Shown here in pieces: positions 53,017 through 62,271 of a stretch of DNA of 64,000 bases (position 1 is its first letter; the number at the start of each line of letters is the position of its first letter). The stretch is from JABJOR01 sp965603075 (GTDB lineage Bacteria > Pseudomonadota > Alphaproteobacteria > Rhodospirillales > Casp-alpha2). Made by a program: the position numbers and the translations under genes. The notes beneath the pieces were generated by a model. That model was not told the DNA's origin and did no database searches. It was given only the letters and a program-made list of their open reading frames with translations. Location of the stretch: the NCBI GenBank assembly GCA_965603075.1, contig CBFDBO010000003.1:1-64000 (forward strand), read 5' to 3'.

Positions 53017-53505
53017 TTATTCAGCTTCTTCATCGTCTTCTATCTTCGCCAACACCTTGATCAACTCGAATATTCGCTTACGTACCTTGGGATCGGTGAT
53101 CTTATAGTAGGCGCGGACCAGTTGGAGGGTTTCGCGGCGAGCTAGAGGGTCGATTTCGTAAGTGCCTTGCTCTTTATCTCGCAACCCTGCGGCAAAACGG
53201 CCCTCATGGGTTTTTAATTCCTCCGGCATATCATCAAAGAAAAAGCCTACAGGCACGCCCATAATGACACTGAATTCATAAATTCGGGAGCCACCGATCC
53301 GGTTTGCACCACGTTCATATTTTTGGATTTGCTGAAAAGTCAGGCCTACTAAATTACCAAGTTTTTCCTGACTAATGCCCAATAATGTGCGGCGAAGGCG
53401 AACTCTACTGCCAACATGCACATCAACAGGATTTGGCGTTCCTGGAGGTAAGCGTTTATGCTTTTCTGAATATTGTAATTCTGATTTTTTTGTTTCTTTT
53501 GCCAT
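53017..53505 (-). CDS. XRE-family helix-turn-helix regulator
   Basis: A 162-residue regulator with a Cro/C1-type HTH at about residues 27-85 (VGSRVRLRRTLLGISQEKLG ... VGLTFQQIQKYERGANRIG) and a helical C-terminal tail ending in an acidic DDEEAE. This layout is common in alphaproteobacteria. The ATG at 53505 (MAKETKK) has GGGCGGG about 7 nt upstream and is preferred over the one at 53520. It is divergent from the LysR-like gene at 53753. Confidence 0.83.
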   Translation of the reverse strand: MAKETKKSELQYSEKHKRLPPGTPNPVDVHVGSRVRLRRTLLGISQEKLGNLVGLTFQQIQKYERGANRIGGSRIYEFSVIMGVPVGFFFDDMPEELKTHEGRFAAGLRDKEQGTYEIDPLARRETLQLVRAYYKITDPKVRKRIFELIKVLAKIEDDEEAE

Positions 53506-53752
53506 ATTATTCCCGCCCATAATAATTATTCGTCATAAAAAATTCGCTTTATAAGAGCATTCATATTATTGTACTCTCGTGTAGAATTGAATAAATTTTG
53601 GGAAGGATCAATTACCTAAATATCTATTATTTTGTTAAAAATAATTGTCATCAATGGATGATTTATATAACCATTCATTATTTATCCTATAATTTATTAG
53701 TATATGAAAAATAAGTTTGTATTTATTGGCCTCGCTGAAAGATAATATCCAA

Positions 53753-54622
53753 ATGCCACAATCACCTAGCCAGTCTATTTTATTTGAAATGCTACGTTCA
53801 TTTACGACTCTGGCACATACTCTTAATTTATCTAAAGCTGTTAAGATACTTGGTAGTACGCGGCAAACTCTCAGACGTCATATTGATATTCTTGAAGAGA
53901 TAAGAGGCGAAAAGCTTTTTGAAGTACATGAACGGCAATATAGTCTCACTAGAGCAGGTATGCAGTCCGTTAAAGAAGCGCGAACATTGCTTGTTCAGGG
54001 GGAAAATTGGCTGGCAGGGCGCTCAAAAATTGTTGATGGTTTAGCGTTGTTAAGATACGACGATGAGCAGAATCATTCTACATATTCGCAACAGCATCCT
54101 ATTAAACGGGTTTGGGTTGATGGTCCGCCGCTATTACAATACGGGTTGCAAGCATGGGTGGAAGCGAAATCTCATTTGGAACATCCCGCCATGGAGAAAA
54201 TATCGCCTTATCTGAATGTATATCGGAAACATAAAAATAGCTGGTTATGTGTAAGGGTTGGAGAGTTATCCTCTCTTGCTATTTGGTTGGGACCCGTTTG
54301 GGCTAAGAGTGCTATCGGTTGTATTCTTGAAGAAGACCCAATGAGTAGTGGTGCTGATCGTTATACGATTGAAATATACGATAGAGTTTCACAGGAAGGG
54401 GGGTTTCGTCTGGATCACGTTTATACAACTGTATCGAGGAAAGAAGGGGAAACACCTAAACCTGCTAGCTACCAAAGGTTATTGTTTAATTGCGTATTCC
54501 CCGATGGGAGTCCTGCAATTGCCACTTTAACAGCATTAACGAACAAAGTTGAAATCCTCGGGTTAGATTTGGAAAATAACTCAATTACACCAGAGGATAC
54601 CCTCATGGAATTTGATTTATAA
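53753..54622 (+). CDS. LysR-like HTH regulator with an unfamiliar C-terminal domain
   Basis: A 289-residue protein from the ATG at 53753; TTG codons at 53717 and 53726 are in frame, but none has a clear ribosome-binding site. The N-terminal ~70 residues are a LysR-type winged helix (FTTLAHTLNLSKAVKILGST ... LFEVHERQYSLTRAG). The rest is not the usual periplasmic-binding-protein-like LysR effector domain. It has a PAS-like pattern (WLCVRVGELSSLAIWLGPVWAKSAIG ... FPDGSPAIATLTALTNKVEILGL). It probably senses an unknown signal. It is followed 97 bp later by a protein of matching style, suggesting a functional pair. Confidence 0.62.
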   Translation: MPQSPSQSILFEMLRSFTTLAHTLNLSKAVKILGSTRQTLRRHIDILEEIRGEKLFEVHERQYSLTRAGMQSVKEARTLLVQGENWLAGRSKIVDGLALLRYDDEQNHSTYSQQHPIKRVWVDGPPLLQYGLQAWVEAKSHLEHPAMEKISPYLNVYRKHKNSWLCVRVGELSSLAIWLGPVWAKSAIGCILEEDPMSSGADRYTIEIYDRVSQEGGFRLDHVYTTVSRKEGETPKPASYQRLLFNCVFPDGSPAIATLTALTNKVEILGLDLENNSITPEDTLMEFDL

Positions 54623-54719
54623 AACTCAATCAGCATCAGTAAATAAATATAAGTGTGCTGTATGATTAATTCATCAATATTATAAACTTCACCAAAAATA
54701 ATCATGAGGGAGTTTATAA

Positions 54720-55439
54720 ATGTCCGCTATTCAACTTTATTCAACAATTAATTATATAACCAGTTTAATAAATATCGCTGCATCCAAGGGGGTGCATATT
54801 GAAATTGGTACGGATTTCAAGGATTTTTGTGCACTATCACAAAAACAGCCGCAAAAAGGGCCCGCCGCCCCTATGTTTGATCCAGAATATTCCAGTGTTT
54901 CATCGGCTAATGCTTTCTGGATTAAAGGGGTTAATGATAAGGGGGAATTAATCCATACTCAGGCAATGCGATTAATTGACTTAACCGGGATTACATTGGC
55001 TGATCATTTGTCACAATACCTGAGAGACTATCGTCCTTATGGTGATCAGATTAAATCTGAAGAATCCACTGTATATTTATCCTCGGCATCTTCAAAAATA
55101 ACGGGCAAACTCTGTTATCATGGTGAATTATGGCTCAAAAGTGGAAAGTCAAATCTAGCGGGTAGTTTGACTGCCGTTCTAACACGCATCGTTCCAGCAA
55201 TGGGCGCCCTGTTATGGCAGCCAGATTATTTCTTTGGAATAGTAATGCCCTTTACATCCTGTAAGGGCATGGTCGCAAGGACGGGCTACACACACTTGGA
55301 ACAAGGTAGTATTATGTGGGAACAGTCGGGCAAGTCAGAGCCCATTGAAGAATGGCTTACGTGGATGAGCGGTGAAGATTTAGAGCATCTTATGCGTATT
55401 CCACCTGAAAGTTTTGATAACTGGTATTTCCCTAAATAA
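54720..55439 (+). CDS. Uncharacterised protein, possible GNAT-fold acyltransferase
   Basis: A 239-residue soluble protein I cannot assign. The segment LCYHGELWLKSGKSNLAGSL, followed by a Trp/Asp-rich WQPDYFFGIVMPF and later GYTHLEQGSIMWE, follows the order of a GNAT core (acceptor strand, degenerate acetyl-CoA loop, late strand). The Q/R-x-x-G-x-G/A loop is not intact, so catalysis is uncertain. GAGGGAG precedes the ATG. Pairing with the LysR-like gene suggests that it is its target or partner. The function is unknown. Confidence 0.55.
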   Translation: MSAIQLYSTINYITSLINIAASKGVHIEIGTDFKDFCALSQKQPQKGPAAPMFDPEYSSVSSANAFWIKGVNDKGELIHTQAMRLIDLTGITLADHLSQYLRDYRPYGDQIKSEESTVYLSSASSKITGKLCYHGELWLKSGKSNLAGSLTAVLTRIVPAMGALLWQPDYFFGIVMPFTSCKGMVARTGYTHLEQGSIMWEQSGKSEPIEEWLTWMSGEDLEHLMRIPPESFDNWYFPK

Positions 55440-55758
55440 ATTAATTATGACGCCATGTTATTATGAAGAACATTCCAGATTTGTACCTAAGAAATATCAG
55501 TATCCCCCCAAAACCAAGAGATGTTTTCTTACTTTTTGTATTTCAAAGTTCAGACGCCTCTACATCAGCGACACCGTTATCATTGACATTATCATCGGCT
55601 GATTAGCTGATCAATTTATCTCCATCTAAAGCCGTTATATGCAATCGGTCGAGTTTTACAACGCTACGCACATCTTAATTTTCAGACACGACTTGACTCT
55701 TCTTTAGTTAGTGACTAATCACTAACTTACTCAAGCAATATAAAGTAGATGTGTGAAA
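55440..55758 (+). promoter_or_regulatory. Upstream region and palindromic operator of the exporter operon
   Basis: About 320 bp without a gene. At 55706-55727 lies the perfect 9-bp inverted repeat AGTTAGTGA-CTAA-TCACTAACT, 32 bp before the first start codon. It has the classic shape of a TetR-family operator, and the second gene of the operon encodes a TetR regulator. The rest shows no further structure that I can support. Confidence 0.65.
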
Positions 55759-56235
55759 ATGACAGATAATTCGAATTTTGAAGCCCACCCTCAAAAGGGC
55801 GCGGGAAAAGTGAATGTCGCAATGACCGAGGGGCCATCATCGAGGTCGTGGATGGCAGTTCTAGCAGCAATTGTCGCCGTTTTATTTGGACTTCTGACCC
55901 TTAAGTCCGGAGGCTCTGTTTTGTTTATCGATGGACCCGATCGGGCAGCAGCAGGAAATTATGTGCCCTTTGTTTTGTGGTTTAACTTTCTCGCCGGTTT
56001 CGTTTATATCATCGCGGGAACAGGGTTGTTTTTAGGACGTGTCTGGGCCGTAAATTTATCCTTGTTAATTGCCTTGGTGACACTGCTCGTATTTGTCGCT
56101 TTCGGGGTACATATCATCATTGATGGTGAATATGAGACGCGTACTGTCGGGGCCATGATTATGCGGAGTTCAGTGTGGCTGGTCATCGGATTTTTCTCCC
56201 GCAGGGCTTGGAAAAGGGGGGCATTTCAGAGATGA
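55759..56235 (+). CDS. Small four-helix membrane protein of the exporter operon
   Basis: A 158-residue integral membrane protein with four predicted TM helices (WMAVLAAIVAVLFGLL, FVLWFNFLAGFVYIIAG, LSLLIALVTLLVFVAFG, SSVWLVIGFF). The GTG at 55753 is an alternative start two codons earlier. I recognise no catalytic motif. Its stop overlaps the TetR start (ATGA), so the two are translationally coupled. Its presence ahead of a regulator and an exporter suggests an accessory role in the same stress or efflux response. Confidence 0.72.
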   Translation: MTDNSNFEAHPQKGAGKVNVAMTEGPSSRSWMAVLAAIVAVLFGLLTLKSGGSVLFIDGPDRAAAGNYVPFVLWFNFLAGFVYIIAGTGLFLGRVWAVNLSLLIALVTLLVFVAFGVHIIIDGEYETRTVGAMIMRSSVWLVIGFFSRRAWKRGAFQR

Positions 56236-56828
56236 CGGACCGAACAAGAAAAACCGCGGAGGAGCGTAAAACCGAGATAATCAACGCAGCGATTAGACTG
56301 GCTGGCGAAATTGGTCCCGACCGGATAACGACGGACAGACTCGCCAAAGAAGTCGGTATTTCCCAAGCGGGTATTTTTCGACATTTTCCCACCAAGGGTG
56401 AAATCTGGTGGGCCGTCGCACAGCGAATTGGTGCGATGATGGGGAGTAAAGTCGAACAAATCGAGAGCGATGAGACCAACCCGACTGATAAACTGCAAAG
56501 TCTTGTGATTGGTCATCTTAGCTTCATTGAAACGACTCCGGCTATTCCCGCTATATTGTTCTCACGCGAGTTACACGCCGAAAACGAAAAAATGCGAACT
56601 TTTTTCGTTGGACTGATGGCCAACCGTCATCACAGTTTATCAAAGTTAATCGCGGTGGAAATCTCAACGGGTCGTTTCAGAAAGTCGCTTGATCCGGATG
56701 ATGCCGCCTATCTAATCCTAACGCTGATTCAAGGTCTGGCTATGCGATGGTCGCTCAATGCACGCGACTTCGTTCTCAGTGATGAGGGTAAACGGTTACT
56801 TGATTTGCAACTGACGGGGTTCGAGTGA
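56232..56828 (+). CDS. TetR-family regulator of the exporter operon
   Basis: A 198-residue TetR regulator from the ATG at 56232; the longer frame from 56175 runs inside the preceding gene. The HTH spans about residues 8-55 (IINAAIRLAGEIGPDRITTD, then VGISQAGIFRHFPTKGEIWW). The C-terminal domain binds an unknown ligand. It is coupled to the upstream membrane protein and followed 34 bp later by the HlyD-type adaptor, so it probably autorepresses the whole five-gene operon through the palindrome at 55706-55727. Confidence 0.86.
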   Translation: MTDRTRKTAEERKTEIINAAIRLAGEIGPDRITTDRLAKEVGISQAGIFRHFPTKGEIWWAVAQRIGAMMGSKVEQIESDETNPTDKLQSLVIGHLSFIETTPAIPAILFSRELHAENEKMRTFFVGLMANRHHSLSKLIAVEISTGRFRKSLDPDDAAYLILTLIQGLAMRWSLNARDFVLSDEGKRLLDLQLTGFE

Positions 56829-56862
56829 AAATGTTGATTAAGAACAACAGGAGTTTGCAAAC

Positions 56863-58020
56863 ATGAAGAGACCTGCGGGGAAACTTATTATTCTTTTGGC
56901 GATCGCAATCGTCGTTGCTGGGGCTTGGTATATGAGCAAACAAAGGCCATTATTGGTGAGCGTCGCTGTGGTTGAGAGCAACATTCCGATTAAGGTTTTC
57001 GGTCTGGGCACGGTCGAGGCACGGATTCTATCAAAAATCGGTTTCAGACTCAGTAATTCCATTATCCAACTCAATGCGGATGAGGGGCAACATGTACGTA
57101 AAGGGGATGTGCTTGCCCGTCTCGATAGCACCGAACAGCAAGCGCGCCTCACAAAATCCCGAGCCAGCGTGCTTTCCGCTGAAGCTAATGTCAAAGGCGT
57201 TGAAGCGGCAATCCAGAAGGCCAATGCCGTCCTCGCAAAAAATACACGTACCAATAAACGCCAGCAGGATTTGTATGTTAAAGGCACGATTTCAGCTGAA
57301 ACAGTCGAGACGACGAAGTTGGAACAGGATATAGCGTTGGCTGATCTTGATATCGCACGCAGCAACTTGCTTGCAGCCAAGGCTGCCCTAGAAAATGCCC
57401 AGGCGCAATTGAAACTGGATGAAGTGGTTCTTGAACAATACACGCTGATGGCACCCTATGACGCCGTCATTGTTGCGCGGCAGATGGAACTGGGCGCTGT
57501 CGTAAAAGCCGGGGAACCCGTGTTTACACTGGTTGACCCCAAATCAGTATGGGTGCTGGGCCATATCAGTGAAAGCCGGTCGGGCCTTGTTGAGCTAGGA
57601 AATTCAGCTGAAATCAGGCTTCGTTCACAACCGCACGAATTATTTCGCGGTTCGGTCCAGCGTATTGATATTGAGAGCGATCGCATCACCGAAGAACGGC
57701 GCGTCTTTTTGTCCTGCGATGGGTGTCTCGATAGTTTTAACCTTGGCGAGCAGGCCGAGGTTTATGTGACGACGGCAATTCTGGAAAAGGCACTCTTCGT
57801 TCCTGAGAATGCAGTCGACAGTTTTGATGAACGTCAAATGAAAGGTGTGGTGTGGACTCTTGTCGACGACAAATTGAAAAGAAAACGTGTTAGCTTCGGT
57901 CACCGCACGCTTGACGCAAGGTTGAGTATTCTTGACGTTTTACCCGATGATGTGAAAGTGCTTACACGATTGCCGGAATTGTTGAAAGAGGGCCGTAACG
58001 CCAAGGTTAAGGTGGAGTAG
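56863..58020 (+). CDS. HlyD/DevB-type periplasmic adaptor of an ABC exporter
   Basis: A 385-residue membrane-fusion protein. One N-terminal TM anchor (LIILLAIAIVVAGAWYM) is followed by a split lipoyl/barrel-sandwich domain (LNADEGQHVRKGDVLARLDS and, after the hairpin, YTLMAPYDAVIVARQMELG). The long alpha-hairpin spans about 85-190, with a beta-barrel after it. The order adaptor-permease-ATPase matches the DevB-DevC-DevA type of exporter, known for glycolipid or lipid export. The following permease starts 4 bp later. Confidence 0.85.
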   Translation: MKRPAGKLIILLAIAIVVAGAWYMSKQRPLLVSVAVVESNIPIKVFGLGTVEARILSKIGFRLSNSIIQLNADEGQHVRKGDVLARLDSTEQQARLTKSRASVLSAEANVKGVEAAIQKANAVLAKNTRTNKRQQDLYVKGTISAETVETTKLEQDIALADLDIARSNLLAAKAALENAQAQLKLDEVVLEQYTLMAPYDAVIVARQMELGAVVKAGEPVFTLVDPKSVWVLGHISESRSGLVELGNSAEIRLRSQPHELFRGSVQRIDIESDRITEERRVFLSCDGCLDSFNLGEQAEVYVTTAILEKALFVPENAVDSFDERQMKGVVWTLVDDKLKRKRVSFGHRTLDARLSILDVLPDDVKVLTRLPELLKEGRNAKVKVE

Positions 58021-58024
58021 TTCT

Positions 58025-59161
58025 ATGAACCTTGCTTACCGTGACATTCGACATAATTTGGGACGCTTTATTGTCACGTGCATTGGCTTGTCCCTGCTGC
58101 TTGGTGTCGTACTATCCATGATTGGTATTTATCGCGGACTCATTGCCGATGCCTTGGATCTGGTCGAGACGATGGATGCCGAGGTCTGGGTGGTTGAAAA
58201 AGGAACACGTGGCCCTTTTGCAGAAAGCTCGCGAATTACACTTGATACACGCGAAGCCATTGCGAGGATTCACGGGGTCGTAAATACCGGCGCCGTTACT
58301 TTCCAGTCTATCGAAACGAAGAATGGAGAATCAAGACTGCGCCTTTATGTCATTGGTTATGAACCTGGACAAATTGGCGGGCCTCGATTTATAACGTCGG
58401 GAAGAGGGCTGACAGGACGAAACTTTGAGGCCGTCGTAGACAGCCGAGCAAAGCTGATGCCGGGGGACCATATCCAACTTGGGCGTAATAATTTTACCAT
58501 CGTCGGAACCACCGATAACGCTGTATCGTCGGGTGGAGAACCTGCTATTTATCTGTCGCTGGATGATGCCCAGAAACTGCAGATTGATCTGTCTCCATCG
58601 GCAATCAGACTTGAGAGAGCGCGGGGCGCCTTGACGGCAAATTCTACTAAGACGGTTAATGCCGTTATTGCACAGGTATCAAAAAATTCCTCACCAGATC
58701 ATATAGCCAGTCAAATCCGGCGCTGGAAACATCTTTCAGCGATGACCCAGATTGAACAATCCAATATTCTTACTGAATCGGTTGTCGAAAAGGCACGGAA
58801 GCAAATTGGTATGTTTACCAGTATCCTGATTTTGGTGTCCGCGGTTATTATTGCACTTATAATCCATACGATGACCATGGATAAAATCCGTGAGATTGCC
58901 ACCCTAAAACTAATCGGGGCACCTGACCGGGTTATCGCCGGATTAATCATCCAGCAAGCCCTGGCGATGGGACTGATCGGTTTTGGCCTTGGCGCCCTGT
59001 TTATATCAAGCATCAAGGATTACTTCCCTAAGCGATTGGTCATGCATCCAGAAGATGGATTGGCCTTGGCCGGTGTTGTCATTATCATTTGTTTGCTGGC
59101 CAGTATCTTTGGTGTTTATACGGCGTTAAAGGTCGATCCAGCCAAGGCACTGGCAGGATAA
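58025..59161 (+). CDS. MacB/FtsX-type (DevC-like) ABC exporter permease
   Basis: A 378-residue permease of the FtsX/MacB fold. It has an N-terminal TM (FIVTCIGLSLLLGVVLSMIGI), a large periplasmic domain (about 45-250) and three C-terminal TM helices (ILILVSAVIIALIIHTM, QQALAMGLIGFGLGALFI, LAGVVIIICLLASIFGVY). The length and order match DevC. It works mechanically with the adaptor and the ATPase encoded on either side. Confidence 0.85.
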   Translation: MNLAYRDIRHNLGRFIVTCIGLSLLLGVVLSMIGIYRGLIADALDLVETMDAEVWVVEKGTRGPFAESSRITLDTREAIARIHGVVNTGAVTFQSIETKNGESRLRLYVIGYEPGQIGGPRFITSGRGLTGRNFEAVVDSRAKLMPGDHIQLGRNNFTIVGTTDNAVSSGGEPAIYLSLDDAQKLQIDLSPSAIRLERARGALTANSTKTVNAVIAQVSKNSSPDHIASQIRRWKHLSAMTQIEQSNILTESVVEKARKQIGMFTSILILVSAVIIALIIHTMTMDKIREIATLKLIGAPDRVIAGLIIQQALAMGLIGFGLGALFISSIKDYFPKRLVMHPEDGLALAGVVIIICLLASIFGVYTALKVDPAKALAG

Positions 59162-59164
59162 AAT

Positions 59165-59857
59165 ATGCAAAGTGAAAAAACACCATTGATATCAATTGAG
59201 AATCTCTCCAAACATTATGGTGAGGGGGACATTCGCGTCGATGCTTTGCGCAATATTTCACTTGATATTTTCCCAGAGCAGGTGGTTGGTTTGTCTGGGC
59301 CAAGTGGCTCTGGTAAGAGCACATTACTCAACATTATTGGCTGCATTCTAGAGCCCAATAGCGGTCGGCTCCTACTGGATGGAGATACCGTTTATAACGA
59401 GCACTGGTTGCGATCTGATCTACGCCAATTACGGTTGGATAAAATAGGCTTCATCTTTCAGGCACACAATTTGATGCCATTTCTTTCCGCCATCGATAAT
59501 GTTGCTCTTGTCCTTGAGCTTGCAGGTTTGGCAAGCAGGGCGGCGCGCAATAGGGCTATGGAGTTACTTGAATATCTGGAGGTAGGCAATCGCGCAGAAG
59601 CTTTTCCCGCCAGTCTGTCAGGAGGGGAAGCCCAGCGGGTAGCGATTGCTAGGGCATTGGCCAACAAGCCGCGTATAGTGCTTGCTGATGAACCCACTGC
59701 AGCACTTGATTCTGAACGTGCCGGGATTGTCATGGACCTTTTAAGAAAAGTTTCTATTGATCAACAAGCAGCCGTCGTCGTCGTCACACATGATGAAAAA
59801 ATTTATGATCGCCTCGATCATATCTCGCATTTACGTGACGGCGTGCTAGAACAATAA
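59165..59857 (+). CDS. LolD/DevA-type ABC exporter ATPase
   Basis: A 230-residue ABC ATPase with Walker A GPSGSGKSTLLN, Q-loop in GFIFQAHNL, signature LSGGEAQRVAIARAL, Walker B RIVLADEPTAALD and switch His in VVTHDE. It has the LolD/MacB/DevA pattern typical of ATPases coupled to FtsX-type permeases. It is the last gene of the operon, 3 bp after the permease. Confidence 0.89.
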   Translation: MQSEKTPLISIENLSKHYGEGDIRVDALRNISLDIFPEQVVGLSGPSGSGKSTLLNIIGCILEPNSGRLLLDGDTVYNEHWLRSDLRQLRLDKIGFIFQAHNLMPFLSAIDNVALVLELAGLASRAARNRAMELLEYLEVGNRAEAFPASLSGGEAQRVAIARALANKPRIVLADEPTAALDSERAGIVMDLLRKVSIDQQAAVVVVTHDEKIYDRLDHISHLRDGVLEQ

Positions 59858-59978
59858 TATCATCGACCAAGTTGAGGCAAGTTCAACAATAATACAAATG
59901 TCTCATTGAAAAATAGCATATATTTTTAAAACGGCGCCCATTTTTTTAATAACCCCCCTAATTTTGAATGACCCCCTT

Positions 59979-61376
59979 CTATAGGTCGTTACAAACCTCT
60001 TCTACAGCCTCTTTCATAGCACCAACGATAGTATCGGCCTCAGCTGTGGTTAAGCAAAGCGGTGGTGCAAACCCTAGGATATCTCCCTGAGGCATGGCAC
60101 GAGCAATAACACCTCGCTTAAGGAGAGCAGCCGCAATTTTATAGCCGACCGTTTGGGCAGGGTCGAAGTGTTCGCGGCTGTCGCGCTCTTTCATTAATTC
60201 CACAGCCATCATCAACCCTTCGCCTCTGATTTCACCGACATTTGGATGAGTCCCAAGGGCCTTGGTCATTTCGGCTATAAAATAGGCGCCGACAGTTCCT
60301 GCATTTTCAACGAGCCCCATACTGTCGATGAGATTAAGGTTTGCGACACCTGCTGCCGCGCAAATCGGGTGTGCAGAATAGGTCCAGCCATGACCGATAG
60401 GACCGAACTCATCAGTGCCATCTTCTAAAACCTTCCAAATTTTTTCTGAAACGATAGATGCGGAAAGCGGTGCATAAGCTGAGGTTAATCCTTTGGCGCA
60501 AGTGATGATATCTGCTTCAATGCCATAGTGATCAGACCCAAACATTGACCCCAAACGACCAAATCCAGTCACCACCTCATCGGCAATCAGTAAAATGTCA
60601 TATTTTTTAAGGACGGCCTGAATAGCTGTCCAGTATCCGGCGGGCGGAGGAACAAGACCGCCTGTTCCAAGCACAGGTTCACCAATGAAAGCAGCGACCG
60701 TGTCAGGGCCTTCGGCGAGGATCATTTCTTCAAGTCTTTCAGCGCAATGGGCGGAAAACTCTTCTTCGCTCATGCTGGCATCCACGCGACGAAAGTAATA
60801 GGGCGCTTCGGTGTGGATGACTTGGGTTAATGGCAGGTCGAATTTTTTGTGAAAGAGCTCAAGACCCGTCAAAGATCCCGTCATCAGGCCTGAACCGTGA
60901 TAGCCCCGCCAGCGTGAGATAATTTTTTTCTTCTCCGGGCGTCCCAACACGTTGTTGAAATACCACACCAGCTTGATGTTCGTTTCATTGGCGTCTGAAC
61001 CGGAGAGACCGTAATAAACCTTGCTCATATTCTTGGGCGCACGATCCATAATCATTTTGGAAAGGGTGATCGAAGCTTCTGTACCGTGACCAACGTAGGA
61101 GTGATAATAGGCCAGTTCTTTCACTTGTTTGGCAATGGCTTCGGCTATTTCTTGGCGACCATACCCCACGTTGACACAATAAAGTCCGGCGAAAGCATCA
61201 AGCAATTTGTTGCCGTCACGATCTTCAATATATACACCTGAACCACCGGTCACGATGCGACTGGCAACCTCGCCTCTGGCAAATTGTGCGAGGTGAGTGG
61301 AGGGGTGAAAGAAATTCTCTCGGTCCCATTGGCTGAGCTGATCATTTGTTTGGCTGAGCTGGTCATTTGTAAGCAT
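59979..61376 (-). CDS. Class III (omega-type) aminotransferase
   Basis: A 465-residue PLP enzyme from the ATG at 61376 (MLTNDQLSQ), which has AGGAG at ideal spacing; the frame from 61514 is not supported. The PLP Lys lies in ITCAKGLTSAYAPLSA, the cofactor-binding Asp in LLIADEVVTGFGRLG, and the phosphate-binding GSDANET is present. It resembles omega-amino acid:pyruvate or taurine/putrescine-type transaminases. The adjacent AsnC regulator supports a role in amino-acid or amine metabolism. The exact amino donor is unknown. Confidence 0.84.
   Translation of the reverse strand: MLTNDQLSQTNDQLSQWDRENFFHPSTHLAQFARGEVASRIVTGGSGVYIEDRDGNKLLDAFAGLYCVNVGYGRQEIAEAIAKQVKELAYYHSYVGHGTEASITLSKMIMDRAPKNMSKVYYGLSGSDANETNIKLVWYFNNVLGRPEKKKIISRWRGYHGSGLMTGSLTGLELFHKKFDLPLTQVIHTEAPYYFRRVDASMSEEEFSAHCAERLEEMILAEGPDTVAAFIGEPVLGTGGLVPPPAGYWTAIQAVLKKYDILLIADEVVTGFGRLGSMFGSDHYGIEADIITCAKGLTSAYAPLSASIVSEKIWKVLEDGTDEFGPIGHGWTYSAHPICAAAGVANLNLIDSMGLVENAGTVGAYFIAEMTKALGTHPNVGEIRGEGLMMAVELMKERDSREHFDPAQTVGYKIAAALLKRGVIARAMPQGDILGFAPPLCLTTAEADTIVGAMKEAVEEVCNDL
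61330..61371. repeat. 21-bp tandem duplication at the aminotransferase N terminus
   Basis: Two 21-nt units (61330-61350 and 61351-61371) are near-identical, with one internal mismatch plus one at the end. They encode TNDQLSQ twice right after the start. This is an in-frame replication-slippage expansion. Confidence 0.8.
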
Positions 61377-61775
61377 TGATATCTCCTGAATTAATATAAT
61401 CGATTTATGCCCAATCGCGGCAAATATATTTGATGTTAGAAAAGACTGCGATGCCATGTCGCGTCGGTTCCTGAAGTAAAAGTACGGCCCATCCGGGGAA
61501 GGCTTCTTGCTCACTTGAACGAGCGGATTACCTTTGTCCTGCGCTGTAAGTGAACTCCTTCAGGCGTTGCGGGTCCTTAAACTGGTCCAAGTCTAGAGTG
61601 AGCTTTCATTCACTCATTATCCACTCCGTAAAAATTTATAAAGAGGACTATAGTGGGAATGTTGTAGTGGGTGCTTCTAATGTTTCCCTGATATTCAGTA
61701 CGGAATTCGCTGGGTAGGTCTCAAATCAGAGAAATCATCGGGTGATTATAAAACTCCCTTAGTATTGAATTTTAT
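61377..61775 (-). other. Intergenic region between the aminotransferase and AsnC genes
   Basis: 400 bp without a convincing gene; it must contain the aminotransferase promoter. A short inverted repeat GAGTGA...TCACTC near 61596-61615 is a possible operator for the adjacent Lrp/AsnC protein, which often binds several weak sites. No -35/-10 pair stands out. Confidence 0.35.
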
Positions 61776-62252
61776 CTATTGGCCTAAAATAGAGAGCGGG
61801 ATATGGGAGGTTTCTTTTACCGGTTTGGTCACAACGTATGTATAGTAGCGCTGGAGGCCGATATTCGCCTCGAGCATTTCATCCACTAAACGTTGATAGG
61901 CATCAATCCCGGTGCAAATCAGCTTCAGGAAGTAATCGATACCACCGCCCACTGCCCAGCAGCCGCAGACCTCGTCCATTTCCATAACGGCGTTTTCAAA
62001 CCGTTCGAAATCGTCAGCTTGATGACTGGCAAGTTCTACCTGCATAAAAATGGTAGCCAAAGGCCCTAGTTTTGCAAGAGAAAGCTTTGCGCCGTATCCT
62101 TCAATAATGCCCAGTTGCTCAAGTCGCTTTAATCTTTCCCAACAAGCCGTAGGAGAAAGATTGACCTGAGCAGCCAATTGGTTTTTTGGAATACGACCAT
62201 CTTGTAACAAAACGCCCAATATCTTCAAATCGCGATCATCAAGTTTGATCAT
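61776..62252 (-). CDS. Lrp/AsnC-family regulator
   Basis: A 158-residue feast/famine regulator. The N-terminal HTH is LKILGVLLQDGRIPKNQLAA plus VNLSPTACWERLKRLEQLGI, and the C-terminal RAM domain includes AVGGGIDYFLKLICTGIDAYQ. TAGGA precedes the ATG. It lies upstream of and in the same direction as the class III aminotransferase and probably controls it and/or the EamA exporter in response to an amino acid. Confidence 0.88.
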   Translation of the reverse strand: MIKLDDRDLKILGVLLQDGRIPKNQLAAQVNLSPTACWERLKRLEQLGIIEGYGAKLSLAKLGPLATIFMQVELASHQADDFERFENAVMEMDEVCGCWAVGGGIDYFLKLICTGIDAYQRLVDEMLEANIGLQRYYTYVVTKPVKETSHIPLSILGQ

Positions 62253-62271
62253 ATCATCCTACTATCCGGCA

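Noticed and set aside
56838..57443. Open frame of 201 codons on the minus strand
   Set aside because: Antisense to the adaptor gene of the exporter operon; Ser/Arg-rich composition is typical of a shadow frame.
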